Assembly: GCA_002358835.1 (NCBI GenBank)
Contig: DEPP01000036.1
Coordinates: forward strand, 1 to 13,763
Source of the DNA: Bacteroidales bacterium UBA3389
GTDB taxonomy: Bacteria > Bacteroidota > Bacteroidia > Bacteroidales > P3
Length of the DNA stretch: 13,763 bases
Direction of reading: 5' to 3'
The position numbers were made by a program, and so were the translations under genes. The notes under the pieces were generated by a model that saw nothing but the letters and a program-made list of their open reading frames with translations, made no database searches and was not told the DNA's origin. Positions 1-8,421 of this stretch are shown here, in pieces (position 1 is the stretch's first letter; each line of letters begins with the position of its first letter).

Positions 1-1351
1 ACATTGCCACTCCTGCTATATCTAAATGCAGATATGGATAATCGGTAAAGTGAGCCAAAAATTTACCTGCCGTAATCATACCTCCCTCTCCGGGACCACA
101 GTTCTTAATATCTGCAATCTCAGATTTAATCAATTCATCATATTCCTCCCAAAACGGAAACTCTGCTATACGTTCATAAGTATTGTTTCCGCATTGTTTC
201 ATCAGCGACATATATTTGTCAGCCTTTTGTTGCACTGCTGCTATTCCGTAAGGACCGATCGCTCTCGAGGCAGCACCTGTCAAAGTCGCAGAATCGACAA
301 CCAAGAACGGAGAATACGATTTAGCAAAGGCAAGAGCGTCAGCCAAAATCAAACGTCCCTCAGCATCGGTATTAACAACCTCAACATTAGTTCCGTCATA
401 CATATTTATAATATCACCACTCGCATAAGCATTACCACAAGGTCTATTATCCGTTGAAGGAAACAATCCGACAATATAAATAGGAAGTCCTAAGGATGCG
501 ACAGCGTAAATTGCAGATGCCATCATCGCAGCTCCGGCCATATCTTCCTTCATATCGTTCATATAATCACCCGGCTTCAAATTCAATCCACCTGTATCAT
601 ACACAAGTCCCTTTCCGACAAATACAAGAGGTTGCTCATTGATTGCACTTTCGGGTTTATATGTCATTATAGTAAACGTAGGGGGATCAACACTTCCTTT
701 ATTGACAGCGAGCAATCCTCCCATCTTTTCAGACTCTATCTTATCCTTATGCCAAACCTCAACATCTATTCCCGCTTCGTGAGACATATTTACGAAAGCC
801 GCAGCCAAGCCTTCCGCATTCAAACTACAATAAGGCTCATTTACCAAATCCTTACACCTTTCAACCGCTCTTGCAATTATAAGACATTCTTCTATATCCT
901 TACTTTCTATTTCCGAATGAACTACGGATAATATATCGAATGGGTGAATACACTTTTTTGGATCTGTTTTATAAACATCAAAGGTATAACTTGCCAAAAT
1001 CATTCCTTCAATAAAACCCATTGCATATATCTTTGGCAAAGTCGAAACAAACTGAAGATGCTTTATATACTCATTATCACAAAAATCAAGCAACTTACCG
1101 CCCAATTTTCTCAAAGCCTCAACACTCTTATATTGCGGTTCAACAATATCGACAACCGCAACAACAAGCCAATGCGATATTTTATTGAAAGTAAAAAACG
1201 TTCTATTATTTTCCTTCAATTCCTTATTGACAAAATCCAAAATTTCGACATCAAGAAGTTTGGATTCAACCATACCCCGCTCATCTTTCTGCAAAACGAT
1301 CAAAGTAGACACGTCTGCCTTTGGACTTTTCAATCTATCTATAGTTATCAT
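1..1351 (-). CDS. pepA: Leucyl aminopeptidase, peptidase family M17 (C-terminus cut by window edge)
   Basis: A cytoplasmic di-zinc aminopeptidase that removes N-terminal residues from peptides, in late protein turnover. 450 codons are visible. Family members run to about 480-500 residues, so roughly 30-50 residues lie beyond the left edge. The M17 catalytic set is complete and keeps the E. coli PepA spacing: K247 and D252 in GKGLVYDTGG, catalytic K259, D270 in EDMAGAA, and D329, E331 and R333 in NTDAEGRLILADAL, followed by ATLTGA. The N-terminal 170 or so residues are the divergent, non-catalytic domain. The ATG at 1351 is the first possible start, because an in-frame TGA lies at 1375-1373 on this strand. 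There is no signal peptide. It is transcribed divergently from the GH3 gene, from a TATCTTTG box about 30 nt upstream. Family identity is certain; the exact substrate is not. Confidence 0.95.
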   Translation of the reverse strand, partial: MITIDRLKSPKADVSTLIVLQKDERGMVESKLLDVEILDFVNKELKENNRTFFTFNKISHWLVVAVVDIVEPQYKSVEALRKLGGKLLDFCDNEYIKHLQFVSTLPKIYAMGFIEGMILASYTFDVYKTDPKKCIHPFDILSVVHSEIESKDIEECLIIARAVERCKDLVNEPYCSLNAEGLAAAFVNMSHEAGIDVEVWHKDKIESEKMGGLLAVNKGSVDPPTFTIMTYKPESAINEQPLVFVGKGLVYDTGGLNLKPGDYMNDMKEDMAGAAMMASAIYAVASLGLPIYIVGLFPSTDNRPCGNAYASGDIINMYDGTNVEVVNTDAEGRLILADALAFAKSYSPFLVVDSATLTGAASRAIGPYGIAAVQQKADKYMSLMKQCGNNTYERIAEFPFWEEYDELIKSEIADIKNCGPGEGGMITAGKFLAHFTDYPYLHLDIAGVAM

Positions 1352-1380
1352 ACCGAATTGTTTATTCAAAATTCAATTGA

Positions 1381-1388
1381 CAAAGATA
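1381..1388 (-). promoter_or_regulatory. Probable -7 promoter box of the M17 aminopeptidase gene
   Basis: On the minus strand this reads TATCTTTG, an exact match to the Bacteroidetes -7 consensus TAnnTTTG. It lies 29 nt before the ATG at 1351, giving a short leader of about 20-25 nt. I found no TTTG-type -33 element at the expected distance, so this half of the promoter is weak or atypical. Confidence 0.55.
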
Positions 1389-1408
1389 CGAAATAAAACC
1401 AAAATAAC

Positions 1409-1416
1409 TATCTTTG
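1409..1416 (+). promoter_or_regulatory. Probable -7 promoter box of the GH3/serine hydrolase operon
   Basis: TATCTTTG on the plus strand, followed by CAGG, is an exact match to TAnnTTTG. It lies 20 nt before the ATG at 1437. Its position supports that ATG over any upstream in-frame start, which would lie outside the transcript. A TTG at 1377-1379 is too far upstream (29 nt) to be a normal -33 element. Confidence 0.6.
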
Positions 1417-1436
1417 CAGGGTTAAAAAACCAAAAT

Positions 1437-4397
1437 ATGAGGAGAAAATTCATCTTAGTTTCATTATTACTTGTTGTTGTTACAACGTTTTGCCACTCTC
1501 AAAACCTGATAAAAAAACGTAACGGCAGAGATAGCTATGTAAATAAAATAATGTCCGAAATGACGCTTCGCCAAATGGTAGGACAACTTATCATGATAGG
1601 AAGCGATAGCGACACTTCACCAAAATACGTCAAGAAAATCATGGAAGAAATAGACTCGAACCAAGTTGGAGGAGTTTGTTTTTTCAAAGGAGAAAGCCAA
1701 AAGTTAAAAACACTTGTCGATAAATACAATTCCATATGCAAAGTTCCTTTAATGGTTTCTATCGATGGTGAATGGGGAGTTGCCATGAGGCTAACCGATG
1801 CTTCTCCTCTACCAAGAGCGATGACACTCGGTGCATTATCCGAGGAGAATTATCATCTTGTATATGACTTAGGACAAATCGTAGCCAAACAATGCAAAAG
1901 TTTGGGAATACATGTCAATTTTGCACCCGATATAGATATTAATCTCACCGCGGCAAACCCCGTTATAAACACCCGTTCTTTCGGACAAGATAAACACAAA
2001 GTCGCTTTACTCGGAGAGCAATATGCAAAAGGAATGCAGGATGCAGGAATTATGGCCGTGATTAAACATTTTCCTGGACATGGAGACACAGATGTTGATT
2101 CACATAAATCACTTCCGACAATCAATCACGACAAAGATTTCATCGACTCGGTAGATATTTATCCGTTTGTTTACAACATCAAAGCGGGAGCTTGGGGTGC
2201 AATGGTTGCTCATTTGAATGTGCCTGCCCTAAACAAAAAATACAAATACCCCGCTTCAATCAATCCCAACATAATAAAGGATTATCTTATAAACACTTTA
2301 CATTTTCGCGGATTGGTCTTTACCGACGCTATGAATATGAAAGGATTGACAAACGATTATCCCGATGGACAAGCCCAAGTACTTGCCTTGAAAGCAGGAG
2401 TGGATATTCTATTGATGCCCGACAATACAACGAATGCAATGAATGCGATTTTGGAAGCGGTTGAAAAAGGAACGCTAAGCAAAAAACTCATAAGCGACAA
2501 ATGTCGTAAAGTATTGAACTGGAAATATGACATGGGAATAATCGCACCACAAAAGACAAAAGCCAAACAACCTACAATAAAAGAATTAAACAAAGAAGTA
2601 ACGAAACTAAACAAAGAAATAGCAAGCCGAAGCATCACTTTGTTGAAAAACGACAAAAACCTACTACCTTTGAATCTTCCAAAAGACCAAACAATCGGTA
2701 TTTTGAGCATTGAAGAAAAGTATTTTGATGGTTTTATATCGGAAATCAACAATACATATCACACACACACCTATTTCATTGACCAAAAGACGACACCGGA
2801 ACAAAAAGACAGTATCTTTGAGGCAATGGAACAAGATTCGCTTATAATAACGCTTGTTGCAGGAGGAGTAAACCAAACAAAGAAAGTGAACTATGGACTT
2901 ACCAAAGAGAAGTTGGAAACAATCGCACAAGTGCAAGAGCTTAACAAATCAAACATCCTTGTTCTTTTTGCAAATCCTTACACATTGGAAAGTTTGGATT
3001 CATTGGACAAATCCGATGCATTGATTGTATCGTATCAAAATCTATCCGAGTTTCACCATGCAACGGCACAAGCAATCTTGGGTAAAGAATGGTTCAAAGG
3101 TCATTTACCAGTAAGCGGAAGTGAGAAATATCCTCTTTTTTCAGGAATAACCGAATTGATTCAAAAACAAGACTTATCATCTTATGAACAAGTTATTGAA
3201 AGTGGCATGAGAGTTGAATGTTTCGAGAGGATAGATAGCATTATCAATGAGGGATTGAAACAAAAAGCATATCCCGGAGCCCAAGTTTTGATAGCAAAAG
3301 ACGGGAAGATTGTTTTCGAACGCAATGTCGGCAATCAGACATACGAGAACAAAAAAGCCATAACCGATAGCAGTGTTTTCGATTTGGCATCTTTGACAAA
3401 AGTAATGGCAACAACGCTTGCCGTAATGAAGTTATACGAGGAAAACAAATTCTCTCTTGACGACAAACTTTCCGATTACCTACCTTATTTGAAACGAACA
3501 AACAAATCCAAAATCACAATAAAAGAAGCCCTTGCCCATACCGCAAGACTTAAAGCCTTTATGCCTTTTTGGAAATATTCTCTTGAGCAAGCAAAAAAAC
3601 AAAGCGACCTTTACGCCTACAACAAACACAAGGATAGCACCTATGTTCAAGTTTGCGATAGTCTATTTATAAAGAAGGAGTATAAGAAAGCAATACGCAA
3701 AGAAATAGCATCCTCATCTTTGGGAGAAAAGCACAAATATCTTTATAGCGATTTAGGCTTTATCATGCTTGGAGATTTGATTGAGGAATTAAGCGGGAAG
3801 AGTTTGGATTTCTATTTGCAAGAAACATTCTACACACCTATGGGCTTGACACACACAACCTACAATCCCATTGCACACAATCAAAATCCCGACAACATAG
3901 TTCCGAGCATAGAAGCAATAGACTTTAGAAAGACCGCTTTGAAAGGCTATGTGCATGACGAGGCTGCCGCATTGAACGGAGGAGTTGCGGGACATGCCGG
4001 CTTGTTTTCAAATGCCAAAGACTTGTTTGCAATATGCCAAATGTTGTTAAATCAAGGCGAATATCAAGGACAACGATACCTTAAAGCAGAAACAATAAAG
4101 ACTTTCAACAAACGATACTTTGAAAAACACTCTAACCGTCGCGGTCTTGGATTTGACAAACCTTTGATTTCCTCTCCAAGCAATCATTGTTCGAAGTATT
4201 GTTCCCAAGACAGCTTCGGTCATAGTGGCTTTACGGGAACTTATTTTTGGATAGATCCACAAAACAACACAATCTTCATATTTTTATCCAACAGAGTATA
4301 TCCCGATGCAAAGACAAACAAATTAGCTCAAATGAACATACGAACGGATATACAAGATTTGATTTACGAATCACTAAAAGGAGAATCGAAGAAATAA
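1437..4397 (+). CDS. Exported GH3 beta-N-acetylglucosaminidase (NagZ type) fused to a class C beta-lactamase-like serine hydrolase
   Basis: A 986-residue protein with three domains. Residues 1-21 form a signal peptide (hydrophobic FILVSLLLVVVTTF, then Cys-His-Ser-Gln), so it should act in the periplasm or envelope. Residues 42-345 are a GH3 barrel with the NagZ signature KHFPGHGDTDVDSH, the Asp221-His223 general acid/base dyad and nucleophile Asp297 in FTDAM. Residues about 385-570 resemble the GH3 C-terminal domain. Residues about 596-980 are a penicillin-binding/beta-lactamase-fold hydrolase with S652-L-T-K655, Y770-S-D and H929-S-G. YSD and HSG replace the YxN and KTG of true class C beta-lactamases, which suits an esterase or peptidase better than antibiotic resistance. 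The fusion is known in Bacteroidetes. The likely substrate is peptidoglycan fragments (inference). The ATG at 1437 is chosen because it starts the signal peptide and follows the promoter box. The stop overlaps the next ATG. Confidence 0.93.
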   Translation: MRRKFILVSLLLVVVTTFCHSQNLIKKRNGRDSYVNKIMSEMTLRQMVGQLIMIGSDSDTSPKYVKKIMEEIDSNQVGGVCFFKGESQKLKTLVDKYNSICKVPLMVSIDGEWGVAMRLTDASPLPRAMTLGALSEENYHLVYDLGQIVAKQCKSLGIHVNFAPDIDINLTAANPVINTRSFGQDKHKVALLGEQYAKGMQDAGIMAVIKHFPGHGDTDVDSHKSLPTINHDKDFIDSVDIYPFVYNIKAGAWGAMVAHLNVPALNKKYKYPASINPNIIKDYLINTLHFRGLVFTDAMNMKGLTNDYPDGQAQVLALKAGVDILLMPDNTTNAMNAILEAVEKGTLSKKLISDKCRKVLNWKYDMGIIAPQKTKAKQPTIKELNKEVTKLNKEIASRSITLLKNDKNLLPLNLPKDQTIGILSIEEKYFDGFISEINNTYHTHTYFIDQKTTPEQKDSIFEAMEQDSLIITLVAGGVNQTKKVNYGLTKEKLETIAQVQELNKSNILVLFANPYTLESLDSLDKSDALIVSYQNLSEFHHATAQAILGKEWFKGHLPVSGSEKYPLFSGITELIQKQDLSSYEQVIESGMRVECFERIDSIINEGLKQKAYPGAQVLIAKDGKIVFERNVGNQTYENKKAITDSSVFDLASLTKVMATTLAVMKLYEENKFSLDDKLSDYLPYLKRTNKSKITIKEALAHTARLKAFMPFWKYSLEQAKKQSDLYAYNKHKDSTYVQVCDSLFIKKEYKKAIRKEIASSSLGEKHKYLYSDLGFIMLGDLIEELSGKSLDFYLQETFYTPMGLTHTTYNPIAHNQNPDNIVPSIEAIDFRKTALKGYVHDEAAALNGGVAGHAGLFSNAKDLFAICQMLLNQGEYQGQRYLKAETIKTFNKRYFEKHSNRRGLGFDKPLISSPSNHCSKYCSQDSFGHSGFTGTYFWIDPQNNTIFIFLSNRVYPDAKTNKLAQMNIRTDIQDLIYESLKGESKK

Positions 4398-5146
4398 TGA
4401 AGCAAAACAACGATTCGCAATTTTCTTTCTTGAAAACCCTTGCAACGAATTACAACACAAAGTCGTTCATTGCCGAAGACCCTATACGGTTTCCAAAATC
4501 CTATACCTCAAAACAAGATATAGAGATTTCGGCTTTTGTATCCTCGTGGATTGCATACGGAAATAGGAAACAAATTCTTGCAACCCTTGAAAAGATTCAT
4601 AAAGACTTCGGGGTATCTCCTTACAAATACATAATTGAAAGAAAATTCGACAAATACAAAGCCGACAAGCAAAACCTATATCGTTTCTATACCAAAGCGG
4701 ATTTTTATCAACTTTGCGACACCCTTCATTACATTTATTCGGAACACCCGGACATCGAAACAAAACTACTTTCCATACAAAGCAATTACGACACCGCATT
4801 AGAATTATTGCAAAACATAATATCGCTTTTCCCAAACCAAAAAGGCATACCTTGCGATACAAAATCCGCATGCAAACGTCTATGCCTTCTATTGCGATGG
4901 TTGATACGCAAAGACGGCATTGTCGATCTCGGTATTTGGAATCTCATTCCACAAAACAAACTCCTAATTCCATTGGACACCCACGTCTTTCGCTTGGCAA
5001 AGCAATTAGGATTCACCAATCGCAAACAAGCCGACATGAAAACCGTTCTGGAAATCACCCAAGCAATGAAAAACATCTTCCCAAACGATGTTGCACTTGG
5101 AGATTTCGCACTCTTCGGCTACGGAGTTGAGGGCAACGACTTTTAA
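4397..5146 (+). CDS. DUF2400 / TIGR02757 family protein of unknown function
   Basis: 249 residues, no signal peptide or membrane segment, so probably cytoplasmic. It matches the DUF2400/TIGR02757 family by DPIRFP near residue 28, then DIEISAF and AYGNRKQIL, R167-W-L-I-R, D177-LGIW, PLDTHVFRLAKQLG with D194 and H196, and a C-terminal DFALFGYGVEG. No experimentally defined function is known to me. The LDTHVFRLAKQLG stretch resembles the catalytic-Asp segment of endonuclease III-type HhH-GPD DNA glycosylases, but no helix-hairpin-helix GxGxxTA loop is evident, so this link is inference. The ATG at 4397 shares its A with the preceding TAA (TAATG), which implies translational coupling to the GH3 gene. 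A longer in-frame ATG at 4247 would overlap that gene by 150 nt and is rejected. A hairpin at 5165-5200 follows the stop. Confidence 0.88.
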   Translation: MKQNNDSQFSFLKTLATNYNTKSFIAEDPIRFPKSYTSKQDIEISAFVSSWIAYGNRKQILATLEKIHKDFGVSPYKYIIERKFDKYKADKQNLYRFYTKADFYQLCDTLHYIYSEHPDIETKLLSIQSNYDTALELLQNIISLFPNQKGIPCDTKSACKRLCLLLRWLIRKDGIVDLGIWNLIPQNKLLIPLDTHVFRLAKQLGFTNRKQADMKTVLEITQAMKNIFPNDVALGDFALFGYGVEGNDF

Positions 5147-5147
5147 T

Positions 5148-5165
5148 TTCAAGTTTCAGGAAAAT
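5148..5165 (+). repeat. Copy of a TTCAAGTTTCAG(G)AAAAT motif also found upstream of lacZ
   Basis: This 18-base sequence lies just after the DUF2400 stop. It recurs at 8484-8500 in the same orientation with one G missing. The two copies flank the lacZ gene. In AT-rich DNA a shared 12-mer is not remarkable by itself, so any significance is tentative. Confidence 0.3.
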
Positions 5166-5200
5166 AAATCTTGATTTCATTCGAACGAAATCAAGATTTA
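5165..5200. terminator. Hairpin between convergent genes, probable bidirectional terminator
   Basis: A perfect 14-bp inverted repeat (TAAATCTTGATTTC at 5165-5178 and its complement at 5187-5200) encloses an 8-nt loop. It sits 18 nt after the DUF2400 stop and 27 nt beyond the lacZ stop, exactly between two converging genes. The stem is AT-rich and no long uninterrupted T run follows on either strand, though both flanks are T-rich in the relevant direction. It most likely ends or protects both transcripts. Confidence 0.7.
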
Positions 5201-5227
5201 GTAATTTGCTTCCTTGTTTTGCTTCTC

Positions 5228-8200
5228 TTATCTTAAAGGTGAAAATCTTAAAGTAAAGCTATATGTTCCGGAACTTGGAACTTGATATTTTTCTATTGTT
5301 TGTGGTCCGCAACTTCCGTTACCTAATCCTCTTTGAACATAATCAAAATGTGTGTAAACCTCACTTCTTGGAGTCATTTCCCAAGGGTGAAGAACTTCTT
5401 TTATGAAATCGGTGTCGTCATAGTGCAACATAGAGAATGCAATAGGGCGTTCAGCCTCTATTTTCAAGCCTTTGTTTGTGCCTTTCTTGTAAAGAGAGAT
5501 TTCTCTCATCTCTTGACGGTTTCCACATGATTGAGGGTGAGCGTAAGGCGTAAACATATCGCTTACGGTTGTTGAATAACGGCTTACAAATGATGCTTCT
5601 TGTCTATCGTTGTAGTTTTCCCAAGGGCCTTTTGCGTAATAATCTATCTCTTCAAAGTCTTTTGAGAAAATCATTCCTACACCCAATCTTCTTAATTCCT
5701 CAACAATAGGATTCATTGTTACTTTCATATCCACTATGTTGTTGGAATAAATGGTGTATTCTATTGTGTAAGGACATTTTTCAGAAGTTGTGCTTACCTT
5801 TACATTGGCTTTTGTTTTTTCTTTGTTGAAAGTGATTTCAAAAGTGCTTGCTATATCGCTTGAAATGCTGTCTCCATGTCTGTCATTCTCTATCCAACGA
5901 TTATTATTGTAACGAGGAGAGCCTTTTCTGTCTGTTATCACATCACAATCTGCATATTTCCAAGAAATAATTTCGCCATTTGCTTTATCAAAACTTATCT
6001 TAAATCCTTTGTTTTCAAGAGTGATTTGTTTTTCATCTTCTATTACATTGAATTTATCGTTGCTTTCAGCCACAGGAGCCAAACTATTGTTTCTCTTATT
6101 CAAAGCAAATTGAGCTTGAGCCATTTCATAGCCTGATTTTGCCCAAAGATTAGCTTGCTTAAATCTTGCTTGAATATTGATAAAGCTTTCTTTTGTTTGA
6201 TCAAGGTTTAGATCGAATGGAAGTTTTATTCTTAATGTATCGTTTGGTTCAAGAGCCGGCAATTCAACTCTGCCTTTGAAGATTTCATATCCGTTTTCTT
6301 CTATTTGGTAATCAAGATAAAATCCTGCCAAGTCTATGAAATCGTATTTATTAAGTATGGTTAGTTCTTGCGAATCTTTGTCAAAAGAAAGGAATTTGAT
6401 GTATTGATACACTTGTTTTACTTCTGCAAGTTTGTCATTCCACTCTCTATCGGCTCTAATTATGCCATTGTTCATGAAATTGCCTTGATGAGGACCGGGA
6501 TAATCGTATCCTGCCGAATAATAAGGAAATCCGTTCTTTGTAAACTCACCTTTCTTGATTGCTTGTGGGAAATAGATTGATTGATCGACCCAATCCCAAA
6601 TGCAACCACCTATTGCATTTTTTCCTTTTTCTATTTCGTCCCAATATTCTTTTAGATTTCCAATTGCATTACCCATTGCGTGAGCGTATTCACACATTAT
6701 ATAAGGTTGATTTAAGCTATCGGATTTTGCAAAAGCCTTTACAACATCAAGATGTGGGTACATTTCCGAATAAAAGTCGGTATAAGGAGTTTTTCCTCTT
6801 GTTGCACCCTCATAATGTATAGGTCTTGTGTCCAAAGATGCCGTTGCGTTGTAGGTATGTAAGAAATTCTCTCCGCCACCTGCTTCATTGCCCAAAGACC
6901 AAAAGATAATACTTGGGTGATTTCTATCTCTAAGCACCATAGCCTTGGTTCTATCAACATATTGTGCCCTCCAAGTGCTATCATTCGTTATACCGCCTTT
7001 CTCTCCGTGCACTGCCCAATTCAAATGACATTCAACATCTGCCTCATTCATTACATACATTCCATAAAAATCGGTCATTGCATACATTTTTGCTTGACGA
7101 GGATAGTGGCTTGCACGAAGTGTATTGACGTTTGCTTGTTTCATCAATTTAATGTCTTTAAGCATAGTGTTTACATCAATACTCCTTCCATACAAAGGGT
7201 GAGTGTCTTGTGTGTTTACGCCTTTAAATAACACTCGTTCACCATTTATATAAACACAATTATTTGCTATCTTTATATCTCTAAAACCATACTTTGTGCT
7301 AAATACTAATTCTTCCTTACCTTTCTTGTCTTTTTGACGTATGATAACGGTATAAAGATTTGGAGTTTCGGCATTCCAAAGTTGAACGTCCTTTATGTCA
7401 TTTGAAATAGAGTATTTGAACTTCTCTCCGCTTATAACAACTTTTGAAGACGTCTTCCAAACTAACTGATTCTTGATATCAAGCAATTCTATTTCTATAA
7501 TCTTTTCTGTTTTCTTTTTTGTAGGATTATCAAGTTCCAAATCAACTTTCATACTACCTGATTTGAAACTGGCTTCTTTGTTTAGCTCAGATGTAATGTA
7601 GTGATCGCTAATGAAAATAGGCTCAACAGCAAATAGATATACATCTCTATGAAGTCCGCTCATGTGGAACATATCTTGACCTTCAAGGTATGAGGCGTCA
7701 GTCCAACGAAAGACCTGTACATAAAGGTCGTTTTCTCCTTCTTTTAAGTATTGCGTAAGTTCAAATTCGGCATCGTTATTGCTCGCTTGGCAATAACCAA
7801 CTTTCTTTCCGTTACACCAAATATACGCACCGCTATACAATCCATCGAAGTGAAGAAACACTCTTTTATCGTTCCAATTCTCGGGGATTGTAAATGTTTT
7901 GTGATAAGTCCCAACAGGATTTTCTCCATACAATCCTTTGTATTGTGTTTTTACATCAATAAAAGGCGGATTGTTTTCAAAAGGATAATCCACGTTTACA
8001 TACAAAGGAAAGTCGTAACCAAGCATTTCCCAACAAGAAGGAACGTTTATGCTTTCCCATTTAAGATTTCCTTTTGTGAACATATCGTTTTCACTTGGTC
8101 TTTCAGCGGCTGCAGGCGAGAAGTGAAAGTCCCACTTTCCATTAAGGCTAATCAAATCTGCTTTCATTGGAGAAATCCAAGGATAATTAAACGTTTCTTC

Positions 8201-8362
8201 GCTCATCATTGCCTTTGTGTTGCTATAAGGAAAGAAAGTAGCACGAGGAGAGCAACGATTGATTTGAAAAACCTCTTGATTTTCCCAATCATTCTTCTCT
8301 TGCGAAAATGCTATATTTACAAAAAACAATACTGATACCAACAATAAAATCTTACACCTCAT
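5228..8362 (-). CDS. lacZ: Exported GH2 beta-galactosidase, LacZ type
   Basis: 1044 residues, close to E. coli LacZ (1023). It hydrolyses terminal beta-galactosides. Residues 1-21 form a signal peptide ending AFS-Q, so it acts in the periplasm or at the surface. A jelly-roll domain begins near LNGKWDF (residue 74), followed by the Ig-like and TIM-barrel domains. The barrel carries NEADVECH, acid/base E493 in SLGNEAGGG and nucleophile E558 in MCEYAHAMGN. The C-terminal Bgal_small_N domain (about 780-1040) has NNNRWIENDR around W823 in place of the usual RAPTDND. It also has Cys1018 (GNGSCGP) where E. coli has Trp999; I recall this as common among Bacteroidetes relatives. An in-frame ATG at 8440 is rejected: it lies upstream of the promoter boxes and would bury the signal peptide. 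No SusC/SusD-type neighbour is present, and the gene has its own promoter. Natural substrate is unknown. Confidence 0.95.
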   Translation of the reverse strand: MRCKILLLVSVLFFVNIAFSQEKNDWENQEVFQINRCSPRATFFPYSNTKAMMSEETFNYPWISPMKADLISLNGKWDFHFSPAAAERPSENDMFTKGNLKWESINVPSCWEMLGYDFPLYVNVDYPFENNPPFIDVKTQYKGLYGENPVGTYHKTFTIPENWNDKRVFLHFDGLYSGAYIWCNGKKVGYCQASNNDAEFELTQYLKEGENDLYVQVFRWTDASYLEGQDMFHMSGLHRDVYLFAVEPIFISDHYITSELNKEASFKSGSMKVDLELDNPTKKKTEKIIEIELLDIKNQLVWKTSSKVVISGEKFKYSISNDIKDVQLWNAETPNLYTVIIRQKDKKGKEELVFSTKYGFRDIKIANNCVYINGERVLFKGVNTQDTHPLYGRSIDVNTMLKDIKLMKQANVNTLRASHYPRQAKMYAMTDFYGMYVMNEADVECHLNWAVHGEKGGITNDSTWRAQYVDRTKAMVLRDRNHPSIIFWSLGNEAGGGENFLHTYNATASLDTRPIHYEGATRGKTPYTDFYSEMYPHLDVVKAFAKSDSLNQPYIMCEYAHAMGNAIGNLKEYWDEIEKGKNAIGGCIWDWVDQSIYFPQAIKKGEFTKNGFPYYSAGYDYPGPHQGNFMNNGIIRADREWNDKLAEVKQVYQYIKFLSFDKDSQELTILNKYDFIDLAGFYLDYQIEENGYEIFKGRVELPALEPNDTLRIKLPFDLNLDQTKESFINIQARFKQANLWAKSGYEMAQAQFALNKRNNSLAPVAESNDKFNVIEDEKQITLENKGFKISFDKANGEIISWKYADCDVITDRKGSPRYNNNRWIENDRHGDSISSDIASTFEITFNKEKTKANVKVSTTSEKCPYTIEYTIYSNNIVDMKVTMNPIVEELRRLGVGMIFSKDFEEIDYYAKGPWENYNDRQEASFVSRYSTTVSDMFTPYAHPQSCGNRQEMREISLYKKGTNKGLKIEAERPIAFSMLHYDDTDFIKEVLHPWEMTPRSEVYTHFDYVQRGLGNGSCGPQTIEKYQVPSSGTYSFTLRFSPLR

Positions 8363-8389
8363 AATACATTTGTTTTCTTCATCAATTTG

Positions 8390-8421
8390 CAAAGGTACAA
8401 CTTTTATCAAACGTCCCCAAA
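8390..8421 (-). promoter_or_regulatory. lacZ promoter (Bacteroidetes -33/-7 type)
   Basis: On the minus strand TTTG (8421-8418) is followed after 20 nt by TACCTTTG (8397-8390). This is a near-ideal match to the Bacteroidetes consensus TTTG - about 19-20 nt - TAnnTTTG. Transcription should start near 8383-8387, giving a leader of roughly 20-25 nt before the ATG at 8362. This is the best-formed promoter in the window. Confidence 0.75.

Noticed and set aside
26..1396. Three plus-strand open frames (26-457, 632-931, 944-1396)
   Set aside because: They are antisense to the M17 aminopeptidase, whose complete catalytic motif set is on the minus strand. The translations look like typical low-complexity shadow protein.
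1185..1436. Longer N-terminus for the GH3/serine hydrolase protein
   Set aside because: It would overlap the divergent pepA gene, start upstream of the -7 box at 1409-1416 and place the signal peptide 84 residues inside the protein.
2760..2770. CA dinucleotide run as a possible phase-variation tract
   Set aside because: Only 11 bases long, in frame inside the GH3 C-terminal domain (encoding His-Thr-His-Thr). Too short to slip often, and the frame is intact.
1437..4397. Antibiotic-resistance beta-lactamase
   Set aside because: The serine hydrolase domain has SxxK, but YSD and HSG replace the YxN and KTG motifs of true class C enzymes, and it is fused to a GH3 glycosidase. A resistance role is not supported.
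7751..8335. A 194-codon open frame on the plus strand inside the lacZ region
   Set aside because: It lies entirely antisense to the well-supported lacZ signal peptide and sugar-binding domain, has no recognisable motif and no promoter or credible start context.
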